Shown: positions 54,025-63,994, numbered from the stretch's first letter. The stretch is DNA of 64,000 nt from Microbacterium sp. ET2 (GCF_030347395.1 NZ_CP128170.1:3410001-3474000), one strand, 5' to 3'. Program-made: numbers and translations. Notes: generated from the sequence alone by a model not told the origin.

Positions 54025-55365
54025 TCATCCTTCGGTCAGGGCCGCGGCACGCGCGGCGGCGGAGAGGTCGCGGGCGAGTGCCCGGGCGTCGGCATCGTCC
54101 AGATCGTGGACGGTGAGTCGGAGGTGCGTGCTCGGCTGCTCGGTGCGCAGGGAGAACTCATCTCCGGTGCGGGCGAGCCAGCCGCGGCGCATCAGCTGCT
54201 CCGACACCCCGCGCGCGGGGGCGCCGGTGTCGACCCACAGGTTCAGGCCGTCGCGCGCGGCCGCGTCGATCCCGGCGTCGCGCAGGAGATCGGCGACGCG
54301 GGCGTTGCGCGCGGCGTAGTGCGCGGCCGCGTGATCGATCATCTTGCGCGCCGCGGGATCGGTCAGCTGCGCGAGCGCCAGCCGCTGCAGCAGATGGCTG
54401 ACCCAGGTCGTCCCGGGGCTCAGCCGCGTGGCGAGGCGCTCGGCGGTGTCGGGGTCGGTCGCGGCGAGGGCGAGACACATGTCGGGTCCCAGGAACTTCG
54501 AGACCGATCGCACCAGTGCCCATCGGCGGTGCCCGGACGGGATCAGCGACAGGTAGGGACGCCGCGAGAGAAGGGAATAGTGGTCGTCCTCGACGATGAG
54601 GACATACGGATGCTGCGCCAGCACGCCGCGCAGATCCTCGGCGCGCTCGGCGCTCATCCCCGCCCCGGTCGGGTTCTGCGCACGGGGCGTGCAGACGATC
54701 GCGCGGGCGCCGGCCTCGAGCGCCGCGGAGAGTCCTGCCACCGTCATCCCCTCGTCGTCGACGGGGACGGCGATCGGCCGATACCCGCCGATCCGCACCG
54801 TGTGGAGCGCGGAGAGGAAGCAGGGGTCCTCCAGGGCGACGGCGTCGTCACGGGTGAGGGCCTGTGCGAGGAGTCGTTCGAGCGCGTCCACCGCGCCGTT
54901 GGTGACGGTGATGCGCATCTCATCGGCGAGCACGTCGGGCTCGAACCACTCCGCAGCCCACGCGGCCAGCTCGGCGTCGACGACGGGCTCGCCGTAGAGC
55001 ACCGGTCGCGCAGCGATCCGGCTGAGGGCGGGCGCGAGATCGGGGATGAGGGCGGGGTCGGGGTTGCCGGTCCCGACGTCGCGGAGGACCGTGTCGGGGG
55101 CGAAGCCCTCCTGAGGCACCGACGCCCGGTCGGCCACCCGCGTGCCGCCACGGCCGCGGGACACCACGAGCGCGGCCTGCGAGAGCTGCCGGTACGCCGC
55201 GACGACGGTGTTGCGATTGACGCCGAGGGCTGCGGCGAGATCGCGCACCGGGGGAAGGGCGTCGCCGGGGGAGAGGATGCCCTCTTCGATCGACGAACGG
55301 ATGCTGCGGGCGATCTCCGCTGCGGTGGTGCCGCGGATCGCCTGCTGCACGTCGATTGCCGTCAT
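54025..55365 (-). CDS. pdxR: MocR/GntR-type PLP-dependent regulator PdxR
   Basis: 446 residues. A GntR winged helix (IARSIRSSIEEGILSPGDALPPVRDLAAALGVNRNTVVAAYRQL) is joined by a linker to a fold-type I aminotransferase-like domain, with the PLP lysine in RSVSKFLGPDMCLAL. MocR proteins of this kind sense PLP and control pdxST. The gene is divergent from pdxS with a direct-repeat operator between them. Its own start is seven bases after a TAGGCT -10 box, so it is probably leaderless and autoregulated. Confidence 0.92.
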   Translation of the reverse strand: MTAIDVQQAIRGTTAAEIARSIRSSIEEGILSPGDALPPVRDLAAALGVNRNTVVAAYRQLSQAALVVSRGRGGTRVADRASVPQEGFAPDTVLRDVGTGNPDPALIPDLAPALSRIAARPVLYGEPVVDAELAAWAAEWFEPDVLADEMRITVTNGAVDALERLLAQALTRDDAVALEDPCFLSALHTVRIGGYRPIAVPVDDEGMTVAGLSAALEAGARAIVCTPRAQNPTGAGMSAERAEDLRGVLAQHPYVLIVEDDHYSLLSRRPYLSLIPSGHRRWALVRSVSKFLGPDMCLALAATDPDTAERLATRLSPGTTWVSHLLQRLALAQLTDPAARKMIDHAAAHYAARNARVADLLRDAGIDAAARDGLNLWVDTGAPARGVSEQLMRRGWLARTGDEFSLRTEQPSTHLRLTVHDLDDADARALARDLSAAARAAALTEG

Positions 55366-55372
55366 CCCGACC

Positions 55373-55378
55373 AGCCTA
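55373..55378 (-). promoter_or_regulatory. -10 box of pdxR (leaderless)
   Basis: TAGGCT on the minus strand ends seven bases before the pdxR ATG. Confidence 0.5.
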
Positions 55379-55383
55379 CGCGG

Positions 55384-55412
55384 TAGGTCATGGTATTTTC
55401 TGGCCTAGGTCA
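55384..55412. promoter_or_regulatory. Candidate PdxR operator
   Basis: Two direct TAGGTCA repeats (55384-55390 and 55406-55412) lie exactly 22 bp apart, two helical turns, in the divergent pdxR-pdxS gap. The first is just upstream of the pdxR -10 box. Confidence 0.55.
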
Positions 55413-55441
55413 AACTGAATCTTGTCTTGAAAGGACCGATG

Positions 55442-56332
55442 ATGAGCACACCGACGACCGGATCCGACCGGGTCAAGCGCGGGCTCGCCGAGATGCTGAA
55501 GGGCGGCGTGATCATGGACGTGGTCACCGCCGAGCAGGCCCGCATCGCCGAGGACGCCGGCGCCGTGGCCGTCATGGCCCTCGAGCGGGTGCCCGCCGAC
55601 ATCCGGGCCCAGGGCGGTGTGTCGCGCATGAGCGACCCCGACATGATCGACAGCATCATCGACGCCGTCTCCATCCCCGTCATGGCCAAGGCGCGCATCG
55701 GGCATTTCGTGGAGGCTCAGGTGCTGCAGGAGCTCGGCGTCGACTACATCGACGAGTCGGAGGTGCTCTCGCCCGCCGACTACGTCAACCACATCGACAA
55801 GTGGAGGTTCACGGTGCCGTTCGTGTGCGGCGCGACGAACCTGGGCGAGGCGTTGCGGCGCATCACGGAGGGCGCCGCGATGATCCGCTCGAAGGGCGAG
55901 GCGGGCACGGGAGACGTCTCGGAGGCGATGAAGCACATCCGCAGGATCCGCGGCGAGATCGCCGCGCTCACCTCGCTTCCGAAAGATGAGCTGTACGTCG
56001 CCGCGAAGGAGCTCCAGGCTCCGTACGAGCTGGTGGCCGAGATCGCCGAGACCGGCCGCCTCCCCGTGGTGCTCTTCGTCGCAGGCGGCGTCGCGACGCC
56101 GGCCGACGCGGCGATGATGATGCAGCTCGGCGCCGACGGTGTCTTCGTCGGCTCAGGCATCTTCAAGTCGGGAAACCCGGCCGAGCGTGCGGCGGCCATC
56201 GTCAAGGCGACCACCTTCTTCGACGACCCGAAGGTCATCGCCGAGGTCTCGCGCGGACTCGGGGAGGCCATGGTCGGCATCAACGTCTCCGATCTCCCGG
56301 CTCCTCACCGCCTCGCCGAACGTGGCTGGTAG
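55442..56332 (+). CDS. pdxS: Pyridoxal 5'-phosphate synthase subunit PdxS
   Basis: 296 residues. [23 protein letters not shown], the active lysines in [11 protein letters not shown] and [19 protein letters not shown], and [32 protein letters not shown] identify the PLP synthase TIM barrel. It combines ribose-5-phosphate, glyceraldehyde-3-phosphate and ammonia from PdxT. The ATG at 55442 is six bases after AAGGA; the ATG at 55439 is also possible. pdxT overlaps by 11 bases. Confidence 0.96.
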   Translation: MSTPTTGSDRVKRGLAEMLKGGVIMDVVTAEQARIAEDAGAVAVMALERVPADIRAQGGVSRMSDPDMIDSIIDAVSIPVMAKARIGHFVEAQVLQELGVDYIDESEVLSPADYVNHIDKWRFTVPFVCGATNLGEALRRITEGAAMIRSKGEAGTGDVSEAMKHIRRIRGEIAALTSLPKDELYVAAKELQAPYELVAEIAETGRLPVVLFVAGGVATPADAAMMMQLGADGVFVGSGIFKSGNPAERAAAIVKATTFFDDPKVIAEVSRGLGEAMVGINVSDLPAPHRLAERGW

Positions 56333-56918
56333 GCCGCGCGTCGGCATCCTCTCCCTGCAGGGGGACGTGCGCGAGCACGCGCGGGTTCTGGCCGATCTCG
56401 GCGCGGAGGTCGCCCTGGTCCGCCGGCCGGCGGAGCTGTCGGCCGTGGACGGGCTCGTGCTCCCCGGGGGCGAGTCCAGCACGATCGACAAGCTCTCGCG
56501 GGCGTTCGGCATGCAGGAGCCGATCCGCCGGGCGATCGCGGACGGGATGCCGGTCTTCGGCACGTGCGCGGGACTCATCCTCCTCGCCGATCGCCTGGAG
56601 GACGGGATCGAAGGGCAGCAGACCTTCGGAGGGCTCGACGCGACGGTCAAGCGGAACGCCTTCGGCGGGCAGGTGGAGTCGTTCGAGACGGAGCTGACGG
56701 TCGACGGTCTCGCTGGGCCGCCGGTGCGCGCCGCCTTCATCCGCGCGCCTTCGGTGACCGAGGTCGGCCCGGCCGCCCACGCGCTCGCCGCACTCGACGA
56801 CGGTCGAGTCGTCGCGGTCGAGCAGGGGTCGCTGCTGGGGATCGCGTTCCACCCCGAGGTCTCGGGGGAGACCAGGTTCCATCGGCGGTTCCTCGACCAC
56901 GTCGCCGAGCGGGCCTGA
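56322..56918 (+). CDS. pdxT: Pyridoxal 5'-phosphate synthase glutaminase subunit PdxT
   Basis: 198 residues from the GTG at 56322. [30 protein letters not shown], the nucleophile in [12 protein letters not shown] and the C-terminal FHPE (His-Glu) make a class I glutaminase triad. It releases ammonia from glutamine for PdxS. Translation is coupled to pdxS. Immediately after the stop is a 60-base C-rich, A-poor tract. Confidence 0.95.
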   Translation: MAGRPRVGILSLQGDVREHARVLADLGAEVALVRRPAELSAVDGLVLPGGESSTIDKLSRAFGMQEPIRRAIADGMPVFGTCAGLILLADRLEDGIEGQQTFGGLDATVKRNAFGGQVESFETELTVDGLAGPPVRAAFIRAPSVTEVGPAAHALAALDDGRVVAVEQGSLLGIAFHPEVSGETRFHRRFLDHVAERA

Positions 56919-56920
56919 CG

Positions 56921-56980
56921 TCTCCCTCTCCCACCCACTCCCCTCCCCGCCCGCCCTCCCACCCGGCCCGCCCACCCTCC
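56921..56980 (+). terminator. C-rich tract after pdxT (possible Rho site; G-quadruplex on the other strand)
   Basis: Sixty bases almost without A and with few isolated G on the plus strand. On the minus strand it reads as more than nine G3/G4 runs separated by one or two bases, a strong quadruplex pattern. It lies directly after the pdxT stop and before the palindromic repeat. Confidence 0.4.
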
Positions 56981-57050
56981 GCGAGAATCCATCTGGACGC
57001 CGAGGATGCGGGTGAACCCCTCATCCTCGGCGCGCCGTTGCACTTTCGCG
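56980..57050. repeat. 71-bp palindromic element, copy 1
   Basis: Ends CGCGAGAA...TTTCGCG are imperfectly inverted. An inner perfect 10-bp stem GCCGAGGATG / CATCCTCGGC is separated by 13 bases. Same length and core as copy 2 at 58486-58556. Confidence 0.65.
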
Positions 57051-57083
57051 GCGCGAAGCGGGCGGCGCAAGCGTAGCCGCGGG

Positions 57084-58463
57084 TCAGACCGCCGCGGGCG
57101 AGGTCAGGCGGGCGATCGCGGCGAGGGTGAGGTCGATGTCGTCGTCGCCGGTCACCCACGACGACATCGAGCAGCGCAGCACCGCCCGTCCGCGCCAGCG
57201 CGCTCCTGTCAGGGCTGCCGTTCCCTCCTGAAGGATGGCGCGCCCGAGCTCCTGGGTCGCGTCGTCGTCATCCAGTCGGAACATCACCTGGGTGAAGTCC
57301 GGCGCGCAGACCACCGTCACCCCCGGGATGGCGCGGAGGCCCCGTTCCAGCCTGCGGGCGTTCGCGTGCAGCCGGTCGACGAGGGCTTCCACGCCCTCCC
57401 TGCCGAGCGATGCCAGGGCCGCCCACACGGGGACGCCGCGAGCTCGTCGAGACAGTTCGGGTGTGACATCCCACGGGTCGAACCCGGTGTACATGAGGTA
57501 GTCCCCACCGGCCCGGAACATAGCTATCGAGTCGGCCGGATCCCGGACGATCGCCATGCCGCAGTCGTAGGGGACGTTCAAGGTCTTGTGGGCATCGGTC
57601 GTCCAGGAATCGGCGGCGTCCACACCCCAGGTGAGGGCGCGCAGGCGCGGTGACGCGGCCGCCCACAGACCGAAGGCGCCGTCGATATGGACCCACGCGC
57701 CCTGCGATCTCGCGATGGGGACGAGCTCGGCGAACGGGTCGAACGCCCCCGAGTGCACTTCGCCCGCCTGCAGGCAGACGATCGTCGCCGCATCCGCCGG
57801 AGCCGCGTCCAGCGCTCGCGCGAGCGCGTCCGGGCGCATCCTGCCGTCGTCGTCGGAATCGACGACGACGGTGTCGGCCTCGCCCAGCCCGAGGAAGCGC
57901 GCGGCACGATCGATCGAACCGTGGCGGTCGCGACCGACCACGAGGCGAACCGGCGGCGATCCGGCGAATCCTCGACGGGTGAAGTCCCAGCCGCGGCGTC
58001 GCAGGAGCGCGTGACGTGCGACGGAGAGGCAGACGAAGTTCGACACCTGCGCTCCGGTGACGAACCCCACCGAGGCGCCGCGCGGGAGATCGAGGATCTC
58101 CAGCAGCCAGTCGCCCGCAACGCGCTCGAGCGCGACGGTCGCGGTGGTCATGGCGCTCGTGCCGGAGTTCTGGTCCCAGGCCGACACCAGCCAGTCGGCG
58201 GCGAGCGCCGCCGGCAGGGTGCCGCCGATGACGAAACCGAAGAAGCGCCCGCCCGGGATCGCGACCAGGCCGGGGTCGGCGCGGGCAGCGAGATCCCGGA
58301 TGACGTCCGCGGCGGGCCGGCCGCTGTGGGGGAGCGGGCCGCCGAACACCGCCGTCATCTCCTCGATGCCCGCCCGGGGCCAGACGGGGCGATCGGGCAG
58401 GGTCGCCAGGAAGTCCCGCGCCGCGTCATGAGCGGCGTCCAGCGCCGCGCTGCGCTCATCCAT
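57084..58463 (-). CDS. Pyridoxal-dependent (group II) amino acid decarboxylase
   Basis: 459 residues from the ATG at 58463; the frame is open far upstream but not conserved. Fold-type I PLP enzyme: [29 protein letters not shown] and the PLP lysine in [15 protein letters not shown], followed by a C-terminal small domain. Relatives decarboxylate aromatic or acidic amino acids, or act as aldolases; the substrate cannot be told. It is next to the PLP biosynthesis genes and is bracketed by two palindromic repeats. Confidence 0.86.
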   Translation of the reverse strand: MDERSAALDAAHDAARDFLATLPDRPVWPRAGIEEMTAVFGGPLPHSGRPAADVIRDLAARADPGLVAIPGGRFFGFVIGGTLPAALAADWLVSAWDQNSGTSAMTTATVALERVAGDWLLEILDLPRGASVGFVTGAQVSNFVCLSVARHALLRRRGWDFTRRGFAGSPPVRLVVGRDRHGSIDRAARFLGLGEADTVVVDSDDDGRMRPDALARALDAAPADAATIVCLQAGEVHSGAFDPFAELVPIARSQGAWVHIDGAFGLWAAASPRLRALTWGVDAADSWTTDAHKTLNVPYDCGMAIVRDPADSIAMFRAGGDYLMYTGFDPWDVTPELSRRARGVPVWAALASLGREGVEALVDRLHANARRLERGLRAIPGVTVVCAPDFTQVMFRLDDDDATQELGRAILQEGTAALTGARWRGRAVLRCSMSSWVTGDDDIDLTLAAIARLTSPAAV

Positions 58464-58485
58464 GGCGACAGTGTCCCGCCGCTCC

Positions 58486-58556
58486 CGCGAGAGTGCAACG
58501 GGCTGCCGAGGATGCGGGCGAACCCCGTTCCTTCGGCGCGCAGATGCACTCTCGCG
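58486..58556. repeat. 71-bp palindromic element, copy 2
   Basis: Perfect 12-bp terminal inverted repeats CGCGAGAGTGCA / TGCACTCTCGCG, with an inner GCCGAGGA / TCCTTCGGC stem. Lies in the 127-base divergent gap between the decarboxylase and yebC, where I see nothing else but the yebC -10 box. Confidence 0.75.
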
Positions 58557-58577
58557 AGGGTGGGAAGCGGGCGCGGC

Positions 58578-58583
58578 TAGAAT
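58578..58583 (+). promoter_or_regulatory. -10 box of yebC (leaderless)
   Basis: TAGAAT ends seven bases before the ATG at 58591. Confidence 0.55.
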
Positions 58584-58590
58584 CGTCAGC

Positions 58591-59349
58591 ATGTCCGGCC
58601 ACTCCAAGTGGGCGACCACCAAGCACAAGAAGGCCGTCATCGACGCCCGCCGTGCGAAGTCGTTCGCCAAACTCATCAAGAACATCGAGGTCGCCGCCAA
58701 GATCGGCGGCGCCGACCTCTCCGGCAACCCCACGCTGTACGACGCGGTGCAGAAGGCGAAGAAGACCTCCGTCCCCAACGACAACATCGACCGTGCCATC
58801 AAGCGCGGCGCGGGAATCGGGGGCGAAGCGGTCGAGTACACCTCGATCATGTACGAGGGCTACGGCCCCAACGGCGTGGCGCTCATGATCGAGTGTCTGA
58901 CCGACAACCGCAATCGTGCCGCCGCCGAGGTGCGCACTGCCCTCTCGCGCAACGGCGGCAACCTCGCCGACCCCGGCAGCGTCGCGTACAATTTCACCCG
59001 CAAGGGCGTGATCGTCGTCCCCGGCGAGGGGACGAGCGAGGACGACGTCATGCTGGCCGTCCTCGACGCCGGTGCCGAGGAGGTCGAGCCCCACGGCCAG
59101 GGATACGCCGTCATCACCGAGGCGAGCGAGCTGGTGTCGGTGCGCACCGCCCTCCAGGACGCGGGGATTGACTACGACTCCGCCGACGTCGAGTTCGTCC
59201 CCAACCTCAAGGTGGAGGTCGACGCCGACACGGCTCGCAAGGTCTTCCGGCTGATCGACGCGCTCGAGGACAGCGACGACGTGCAGAACGTCTTCAGCAA
59301 CCTCGATCTGACCCCCGAGGTTCAGGCCGAGCTCGAAGCGGAGGACTGA
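58591..59349 (+). CDS. yebC: YebC/PmpR family protein
   Basis: 252 residues. [51 protein letters not shown] and [30 protein letters not shown] are diagnostic. Known as a DNA-binding regulator in some bacteria and, more recently, as a translation factor for proline-rich stalls. In actinobacteria it is upstream of ruvCAB, as here. The start is set by a leaderless -10. Confidence 0.95.
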   Translation: MSGHSKWATTKHKKAVIDARRAKSFAKLIKNIEVAAKIGGADLSGNPTLYDAVQKAKKTSVPNDNIDRAIKRGAGIGGEAVEYTSIMYEGYGPNGVALMIECLTDNRNRAAAEVRTALSRNGGNLADPGSVAYNFTRKGVIVVPGEGTSEDDVMLAVLDAGAEEVEPHGQGYAVITEASELVSVRTALQDAGIDYDSADVEFVPNLKVEVDADTARKVFRLIDALEDSDDVQNVFSNLDLTPEVQAELEAED

Positions 59350-59408
59350 GCGCGGGCCGACGCCGAGCCCACCGGGCGCGCCTGCGGCGTCGCGGGGGAA
59401 GTCGCGCC

Positions 59409-59414
59409 TACCGT
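59409..59414 (+). promoter_or_regulatory. -10 box of ruvC (leaderless)
   Basis: TACCGT ends six bases before the GTG at 59421. Confidence 0.5.
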
Positions 59415-59420
59415 TGCGGG

Positions 59421-59981
59421 GTGGCCACCTTCCGCGTTCTCGGCGTCGACCCGGGTCTGACCCGATGCGGGATCGGCGTGGTCGACGTCGCGGCCGACCG
59501 CAGTGCACGTCTGGTGCATGTGGGCGTCCTGCGCACCGAGCCGGGCGCGCCGATCGAGCACCGTCTCGCAGCCCTGGCTGCGGGGCTGCGCGAGGTCGTC
59601 AGAGCTCACGATCCCGCGGCCGTCGCCGTCGAGCGGGTGTTCGCGCAGCACAACCGGCAGACGGTGATGGGAACGGCCCAGGCCAGCGGTATCGCCCTGC
59701 TCGTGGCGGGGGAGGCGGGCATCCCCGCGGCCACACACACCCCGACCGAGGTCAAGGCGGCGGTCACCGGGTACGGGGCGGCCGACAAGCGGCAGGTGCA
59801 GACGATGGTCGCTCGCGTGCTGCGTCTGGACGCCCTGCCCCAGCCCGCCGACGCGGCGGATGCGCTCGCGCTGGCACTGTGTCACGCGTGGCGGCGCGGC
59901 GCCGCCGCCGGACCCGCTGCCGGGGCACTCACGCCGGCGCAGCAGCGGTGGGCCGACGCCGAGCGACTCGCCCGTCGCTGA
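59421..59981 (+). CDS. ruvC: Holliday junction endodeoxyribonuclease RuvC
   Basis: 186 residues. [17 protein letters not shown] carries the first catalytic Asp, [11 protein letters not shown] the Glu, and the [16 protein letters not shown] end the last two Asp. RuvC resolves four-way junctions cut symmetrically at the RuvAB complex. ruvA follows with its own leaderless -10, so ruvC and ruvAB can be transcribed separately. Confidence 0.95.
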   Translation: MATFRVLGVDPGLTRCGIGVVDVAADRSARLVHVGVLRTEPGAPIEHRLAALAAGLREVVRAHDPAAVAVERVFAQHNRQTVMGTAQASGIALLVAGEAGIPAATHTPTEVKAAVTGYGAADKRQVQTMVARVLRLDALPQPADAADALALALCHAWRRGAAAGPAAGALTPAQQRWADAERLARR

Positions 59982-60027
59982 GGGCGGCGGCCGGGGTGTC
60001 GCTAGAACATATGTCCGAAGTGTCGTC

Positions 60028-60033
60028 TAGGCT
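60028..60033 (+). promoter_or_regulatory. -10 box of ruvA (leaderless)
   Basis: TAGGCT ends six bases before the ATG at 60040. Confidence 0.5.
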
Positions 60034-60039
60034 TGGCCC

Positions 60040-60660
60040 ATGATCTCCTCCCTCCACGGCACCGTGCTGCACGTCGAGGCCGACAGCGTCATCGTCGAGG
60101 TCGGCGGGGTCGGTTTCTCCGTCGCCGTGACGCCGCAGGTGTCGCGCAGCGCCCCGGTGGGGGAGCGCGTGCTGCTGCACACCTCTCTGATCGTCCGTGA
60201 GGACGCGATGTCGCTGTTCGGCTTCACGACTCGAGAGGAGCTGGCGGTGTTCTCGGTGCTCCTGGGCGTCACCGGCGTCGGTCCGAAGTCGGCGCTCGGG
60301 GTGCTGGCCACCCTGACGGTGCCGCAGATCGCCGATGCCGTGGCCGCCGACGACGACGCACCCTTCCGACGGGTCTCGGGGATCGGGCCCAAGACCGCCA
60401 AGCTCATCGTCGTGCAACTCGCCGGCAAGCTCGCGCCCGCTCGCCCCGCCGGCGCGGCGGCCGCCGCCGTGCCGGCGCCCGATCTGAGTTCCCAGGTCGT
60501 TCAGGCGCTCGTGGGTCTCGGCTGGTCCGAGCGCACCGCGGCCGAAGCGGTGACCGCGGTCTCCGAGACGGCGACCGACGCCGACCGCTCCTCCGTGGGT
60601 GCGCTCCTGCGTCGCACCCTCGCCGAACTCGGCCCCGCCCGGGAGTCGCTCCGTGGGTGA
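60040..60660 (+). CDS. ruvA: Holliday junction branch migration protein RuvA
   Basis: 206 residues. The OB fold ([26 protein letters not shown]), two helix-hairpin-helix motifs ([16 protein letters not shown] and [16 protein letters not shown]) and a C-terminal RuvB-contacting domain are all present. It binds the four-way junction as a tetramer. ruvB overlaps the stop by 8 bases. Confidence 0.95.
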   Translation: MISSLHGTVLHVEADSVIVEVGGVGFSVAVTPQVSRSAPVGERVLLHTSLIVREDAMSLFGFTTREELAVFSVLLGVTGVGPKSALGVLATLTVPQIADAVAADDDAPFRRVSGIGPKTAKLIVVQLAGKLAPARPAGAAAAAVPAPDLSSQVVQALVGLGWSERTAAEAVTAVSETATDADRSSVGALLRRTLAELGPARESLRG

Positions 60661-61681
60661 GGCCCTGGATCCCGCCGAACCGGCCGACGAGTCCGAGCTC
60701 GCCATCGAGGGGGCGCTCCGGCCCACTTCGCTCGCCGACTTCGTCGGGCAGCAGAAGGTGCGCGGCCAGCTCCAGCTGCTTCTGCAGGCCGCGCGCATCC
60801 AGCAGCGCCCGGCCGATCACATCCTGCTCTCGGGTCCTCCCGGGCTCGGCAAGACGACGCTGGCGATGATCGTCGCGCACGAGAGCGAGCGGATGCTGCG
60901 GATGTCCAGTGGCCCCGCGATCCAGCACGCGGGCGACCTCGCCGCTCTTCTGTCGAGCCTCGTCCCGGGCGAGGTGCTCTTCATCGACGAGATCCACCGC
61001 ATGGCCCGTTCCGCCGAGGAGATGCTCTATCTCGCGATGGAGGACTTCCGCATCGACATCATGGTCGGAAAAGGCGCCGGCGCCACCAGCATCCCGCTGG
61101 ATCTGGCTCCCTTCACGCTCGTCGGCGCGACCACCCGCTCGGGGATGCTGCCCAATCCGCTTCGCGACCGTTTCGGCTTCACCGCGCACCTGGAGTTCTA
61201 CGAGCCGGAGGAGCTGGAGCAGGTCATCCGGCGCTCGGCCGAGAAGCTCAGCGTGCAGATCCCGGCATCGTCGCGGTCGGAGATCGCGCGGCGCTCGCGC
61301 GGTACACCTCGGATCGCGAACCGGCTGCTGCGCCGAGTCCGCGACTATCTCATCGTGCACCGGGATGGCGGCGCCGCCGATGCCGAGGTGGTGGACGCGG
61401 CCCTGGAGCTCTACGACGTCGATCGGATCGGACTGGACCGTCTCGACCGTGCCGTGCTGGACGCGCTCGTCCGCCGATTCCACGGCGGACCGGTCGGTCT
61501 CGGAACGCTCGCGGTCGCCGTCGGCGAAGAGCCCGACACCATCGAATCCGTCGTCGAGCCGTATCTCGTCCGCATCGGTTTCATGGGTCGAACACCCCGC
61601 GGCCGGGTCGCGACTCCGGACGCGTACGCCCACCTGGGAGTCCCCCACCGCGATGGGGCCCTCAGATTCGATGACCTATAA
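60653..61681 (+). CDS. ruvB: Holliday junction branch migration ATPase RuvB
   Basis: 342 residues from the GTG at 60653. Walker [16 protein letters not shown], Walker [10 protein letters not shown], sensor [20 protein letters not shown], and the C-terminal winged helix ([21 protein letters not shown]). Hexameric AAA+ motor that pumps DNA through RuvA. The TAA stop lies inside the TATAAT -10 box of the yajC-sec operon. Confidence 0.96.
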   Translation: MGEALDPAEPADESELAIEGALRPTSLADFVGQQKVRGQLQLLLQAARIQQRPADHILLSGPPGLGKTTLAMIVAHESERMLRMSSGPAIQHAGDLAALLSSLVPGEVLFIDEIHRMARSAEEMLYLAMEDFRIDIMVGKGAGATSIPLDLAPFTLVGATTRSGMLPNPLRDRFGFTAHLEFYEPEELEQVIRRSAEKLSVQIPASSRSEIARRSRGTPRIANRLLRRVRDYLIVHRDGGAADAEVVDAALELYDVDRIGLDRLDRAVLDALVRRFHGGPVGLGTLAVAVGEEPDTIESVVEPYLVRIGFMGRTPRGRVATPDAYAHLGVPHRDGALRFDDL

Positions 61682-61682
61682 T
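61677..61682 (+). promoter_or_regulatory. Consensus -10 box of the yajC-secD operon
   Basis: A perfect TATAAT overlapping the ruvB stop codon, 82 bases before yajC. I do not see a good -35 at 17 bases. Confidence 0.6.
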
Positions 61683-61764
61683 CGCTCAAGGCTTCTCGCC
61701 GCCTCCCCTCCCTGCACGGCAGCGCCGCCCAGGCGTGCCGAAACCGAAAGGTGCCCTTCACCTC

Positions 61765-62226
61765 ATGGACTTCGCGAACTTCTTCGCCAACTACGGCCTG
61801 ATCCTCCTGCTGGCCGCCCTGTTGGTCTTCATGTTCTGGAGCTCGCGTCGTCGCCTGCAGAAGCAGAAGGCCGAGCAGGAGGAGCGCGCCCGCCAGACCG
61901 TTCCCGGCGCCGAGGTGCTCCTCCAGGGCGGGCTCTACGGCACGATCGTCTCCTATGACCCCGACAACCTCGACCAGCCCGCGGTCGTGGAGATCGCTCC
62001 GGGGGTGAGCATCAAGGTGCACAGCCAGGCGATCCTCCGCGTCGTGAACCCCACCGACATCCTCACGGAGGCGGAATTCATCGAGGCCGAGGTCAGCAAG
62101 GAGGAGTACCTCGAGGGCGTGGCCACGGGAGACATCACCTCGATCAGCGATGACCGGCGCGCTGCCTCACCCGCCGAGCCCACGGACGAGACCGACGCGG
62201 ACAAGCGCACCAAGCCCGACGCCTGA
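61765..62226 (+). CDS. yajC: Preprotein translocase subunit YajC
   Basis: 153 residues from the ATG at 61765 (GAAAGGTG ribosome site). One N-terminal membrane helix (YGLILLLAALLVFMFWSSRRR) is followed by QKAEQEERARQTVPGAEVLLQGGLYGTIV, the YajC core, and a longer acidic tail than in E. coli. It associates with SecDF at the Sec channel. secD follows after 37 bases. Confidence 0.92.
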   Translation: MDFANFFANYGLILLLAALLVFMFWSSRRRLQKQKAEQEERARQTVPGAEVLLQGGLYGTIVSYDPDNLDQPAVVEIAPGVSIKVHSQAILRVVNPTDILTEAEFIEAEVSKEEYLEGVATGDITSISDDRRAASPAEPTDETDADKRTKPDA

Positions 62227-62263
62227 CCCGTCATCCGACGGCTCGAAGAAAGCTGACCCCTCC

Positions 62264-63994
62264 GTGGCCACATCCACCCCCGTCCGCCGCGCCTGGCGGG
62301 CCCTGATCGGCCTGCTGGCCATCACGGCAGCCCTGTTCGGCATCAACGCGCTCGGTGTCTACGCCTTCGGCCAGAGCTCGTGGGTTCCCGAGCTCGCGCT
62401 CGACCTGCAGGGCGGCACGCAGATCGTGCTCGAGGCACAGACCGAGAACGCCGAACCGCCGTCGACGGAGCAGCTGGATCAGGCGGTCACGATCATCCGT
62501 CAGCGCGTCGACGCCTCCGGCGTCGGCGAGGCGGATGTCGCCACCCAGGCGGGCAACCAGATCGTGGTGCAGATCCCCGGGGAGGCCGACGAGGAGACCC
62601 GTCAGCGCATCGAGCAGTCGGCGCAGCTCCAGCTGCGTGCGGTGCTCGCCACGAGCAACGAGACCACCGGTGCGTTCATCGGGCAGGACGGCAACCAGAC
62701 GCCGTACCCCACACCCGATCCGTCGCTGCCGTCGACGCCGTCACCCTCGCCGTCCGACGGCAGCGATCCCGCGTGGATCACCCCGGCGCTCCAGGCGCAG
62801 TACGACGCCTACAACTGCTCCGATCCGGCGAACGACCCCGCCAATGCCCCCGCCGATCAGCCGCTCATCACCTGCGATCCCACGGGCACGGTGAAGTACC
62901 TCCTCGGACCGGTCGAGCTCGACGGGTCGGCCATCGACGACGCGACCTTCGGTCTGCAGCAGACCGACGGTCGCTGGGCGGTCAATCTCGTCTTCGACGG
63001 CGAGGGGACGCAGATCTTCGGTGAGATCAGCCAGCGCCTGTTCGGTGCCGCGCCGCCCCTCGACCAGTTCGCCTTCGTCCTCGACGGATCGGTGCTCTCC
63101 GCGCCCCAGATGAACGGGGTGATCCTCGACGGACGGCCGAGCATCACCGGCAGCTTCACGCAGGAGACCGCACAGGTGCTCGCCGACCAGCTGCGCTACG
63201 GTGCCCTGCCGCTGAGCTTCGAGGTGGTCAGCTCCGACACCATCTCGGCCACCCTCGGATCCCAGCAGCTGCAGATCGGCCTCATCGCCGGCCTCATCGG
63301 CCTGATCCTGGTCGCGCTCTATTCCCTCGCGGTATACCGCGCGCTGGGCTTCGTCATCATCGCCTCGCTCATCGTGATGGGCGTGCTGACCTACATCACG
63401 CTGTGCATCCTGGCGTGGCGCATCGGGTATCGCCTGTCGCTGGCCGGTGTGGCCGGTGTGATCGTCTCCATCGGATTCACCGCCGACAGTTTCATCGTCT
63501 ACTTCGAACGAATACGAGATGAGCTGCGCGACGGAAAGTCGATCACGGGTGCGGTCGAAGACGGTTGGGCCCGCGCGCGCCGGACGATCTACATCTCGAA
63601 GTCGATCAACGTCCTCGCGGCCGTGGTGCTCTACATCCTCGCCGACGCCACCGTGAAGGGCTTCGCCTTCACGCTGGGTCTGACCACGGTGATCGACGTG
63701 CTGATCTTCATCATGTTCACCCACCCGGTGCTGCAGCTGCTGGCCCGTACGCGCTTCTTCGGGTCGGGGCATCCGCTGTCGGGTCTCGATCCGGAAGCCC
63801 TCGGCGCCGTCTACCGAGGTCGAGCGCAGTTCCGCGCACCGGTGTCGGCGGGGAAGACTCCGGCAGCGCGCCGGGCAGCCAAGGCTCGAGGCGAAGCGGA
63901 GCGACGGCAGACCATCGCAGAGCGCAAGCAGGCGGAACTCACCGCCGCGGAGTCCGGCAAGTCCGCAACGAAGGTCAAGGACGGAGACCACTGA
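62264..63994 (+). CDS. secD: Protein translocase subunit SecD
   Basis: 576 residues from the GTG at 62264. First membrane helix at ~10-30, then LALDLQGGTQIVLEA, a large extracytoplasmic domain with a low-complexity Pro/Ser/Thr insert ([18 protein letters not shown]) and two cysteines (NCSD and ITCDP) that may pair. Five further helices follow, with VAGVIVSIGFTADSFIVYFERIRDEL. SecDF uses the proton gradient to help export through SecYEG. The charged C-terminal tail (RRAAKARGEAERRQ) is cytoplasmic. The stop overlaps a secF ATG. Confidence 0.93.
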   Translation: MATSTPVRRAWRALIGLLAITAALFGINALGVYAFGQSSWVPELALDLQGGTQIVLEAQTENAEPPSTEQLDQAVTIIRQRVDASGVGEADVATQAGNQIVVQIPGEADEETRQRIEQSAQLQLRAVLATSNETTGAFIGQDGNQTPYPTPDPSLPSTPSPSPSDGSDPAWITPALQAQYDAYNCSDPANDPANAPADQPLITCDPTGTVKYLLGPVELDGSAIDDATFGLQQTDGRWAVNLVFDGEGTQIFGEISQRLFGAAPPLDQFAFVLDGSVLSAPQMNGVILDGRPSITGSFTQETAQVLADQLRYGALPLSFEVVSSDTISATLGSQQLQIGLIAGLIGLILVALYSLAVYRALGFVIIASLIVMGVLTYITLCILAWRIGYRLSLAGVAGVIVSIGFTADSFIVYFERIRDELRDGKSITGAVEDGWARARRTIYISKSINVLAAVVLYILADATVKGFAFTLGLTTVIDVLIFIMFTHPVLQLLARTRFFGSGHPLSGLDPEALGAVYRGRAQFRAPVSAGKTPAARRAAKARGEAERRQTIAERKQAELTAAESGKSATKVKDGDH

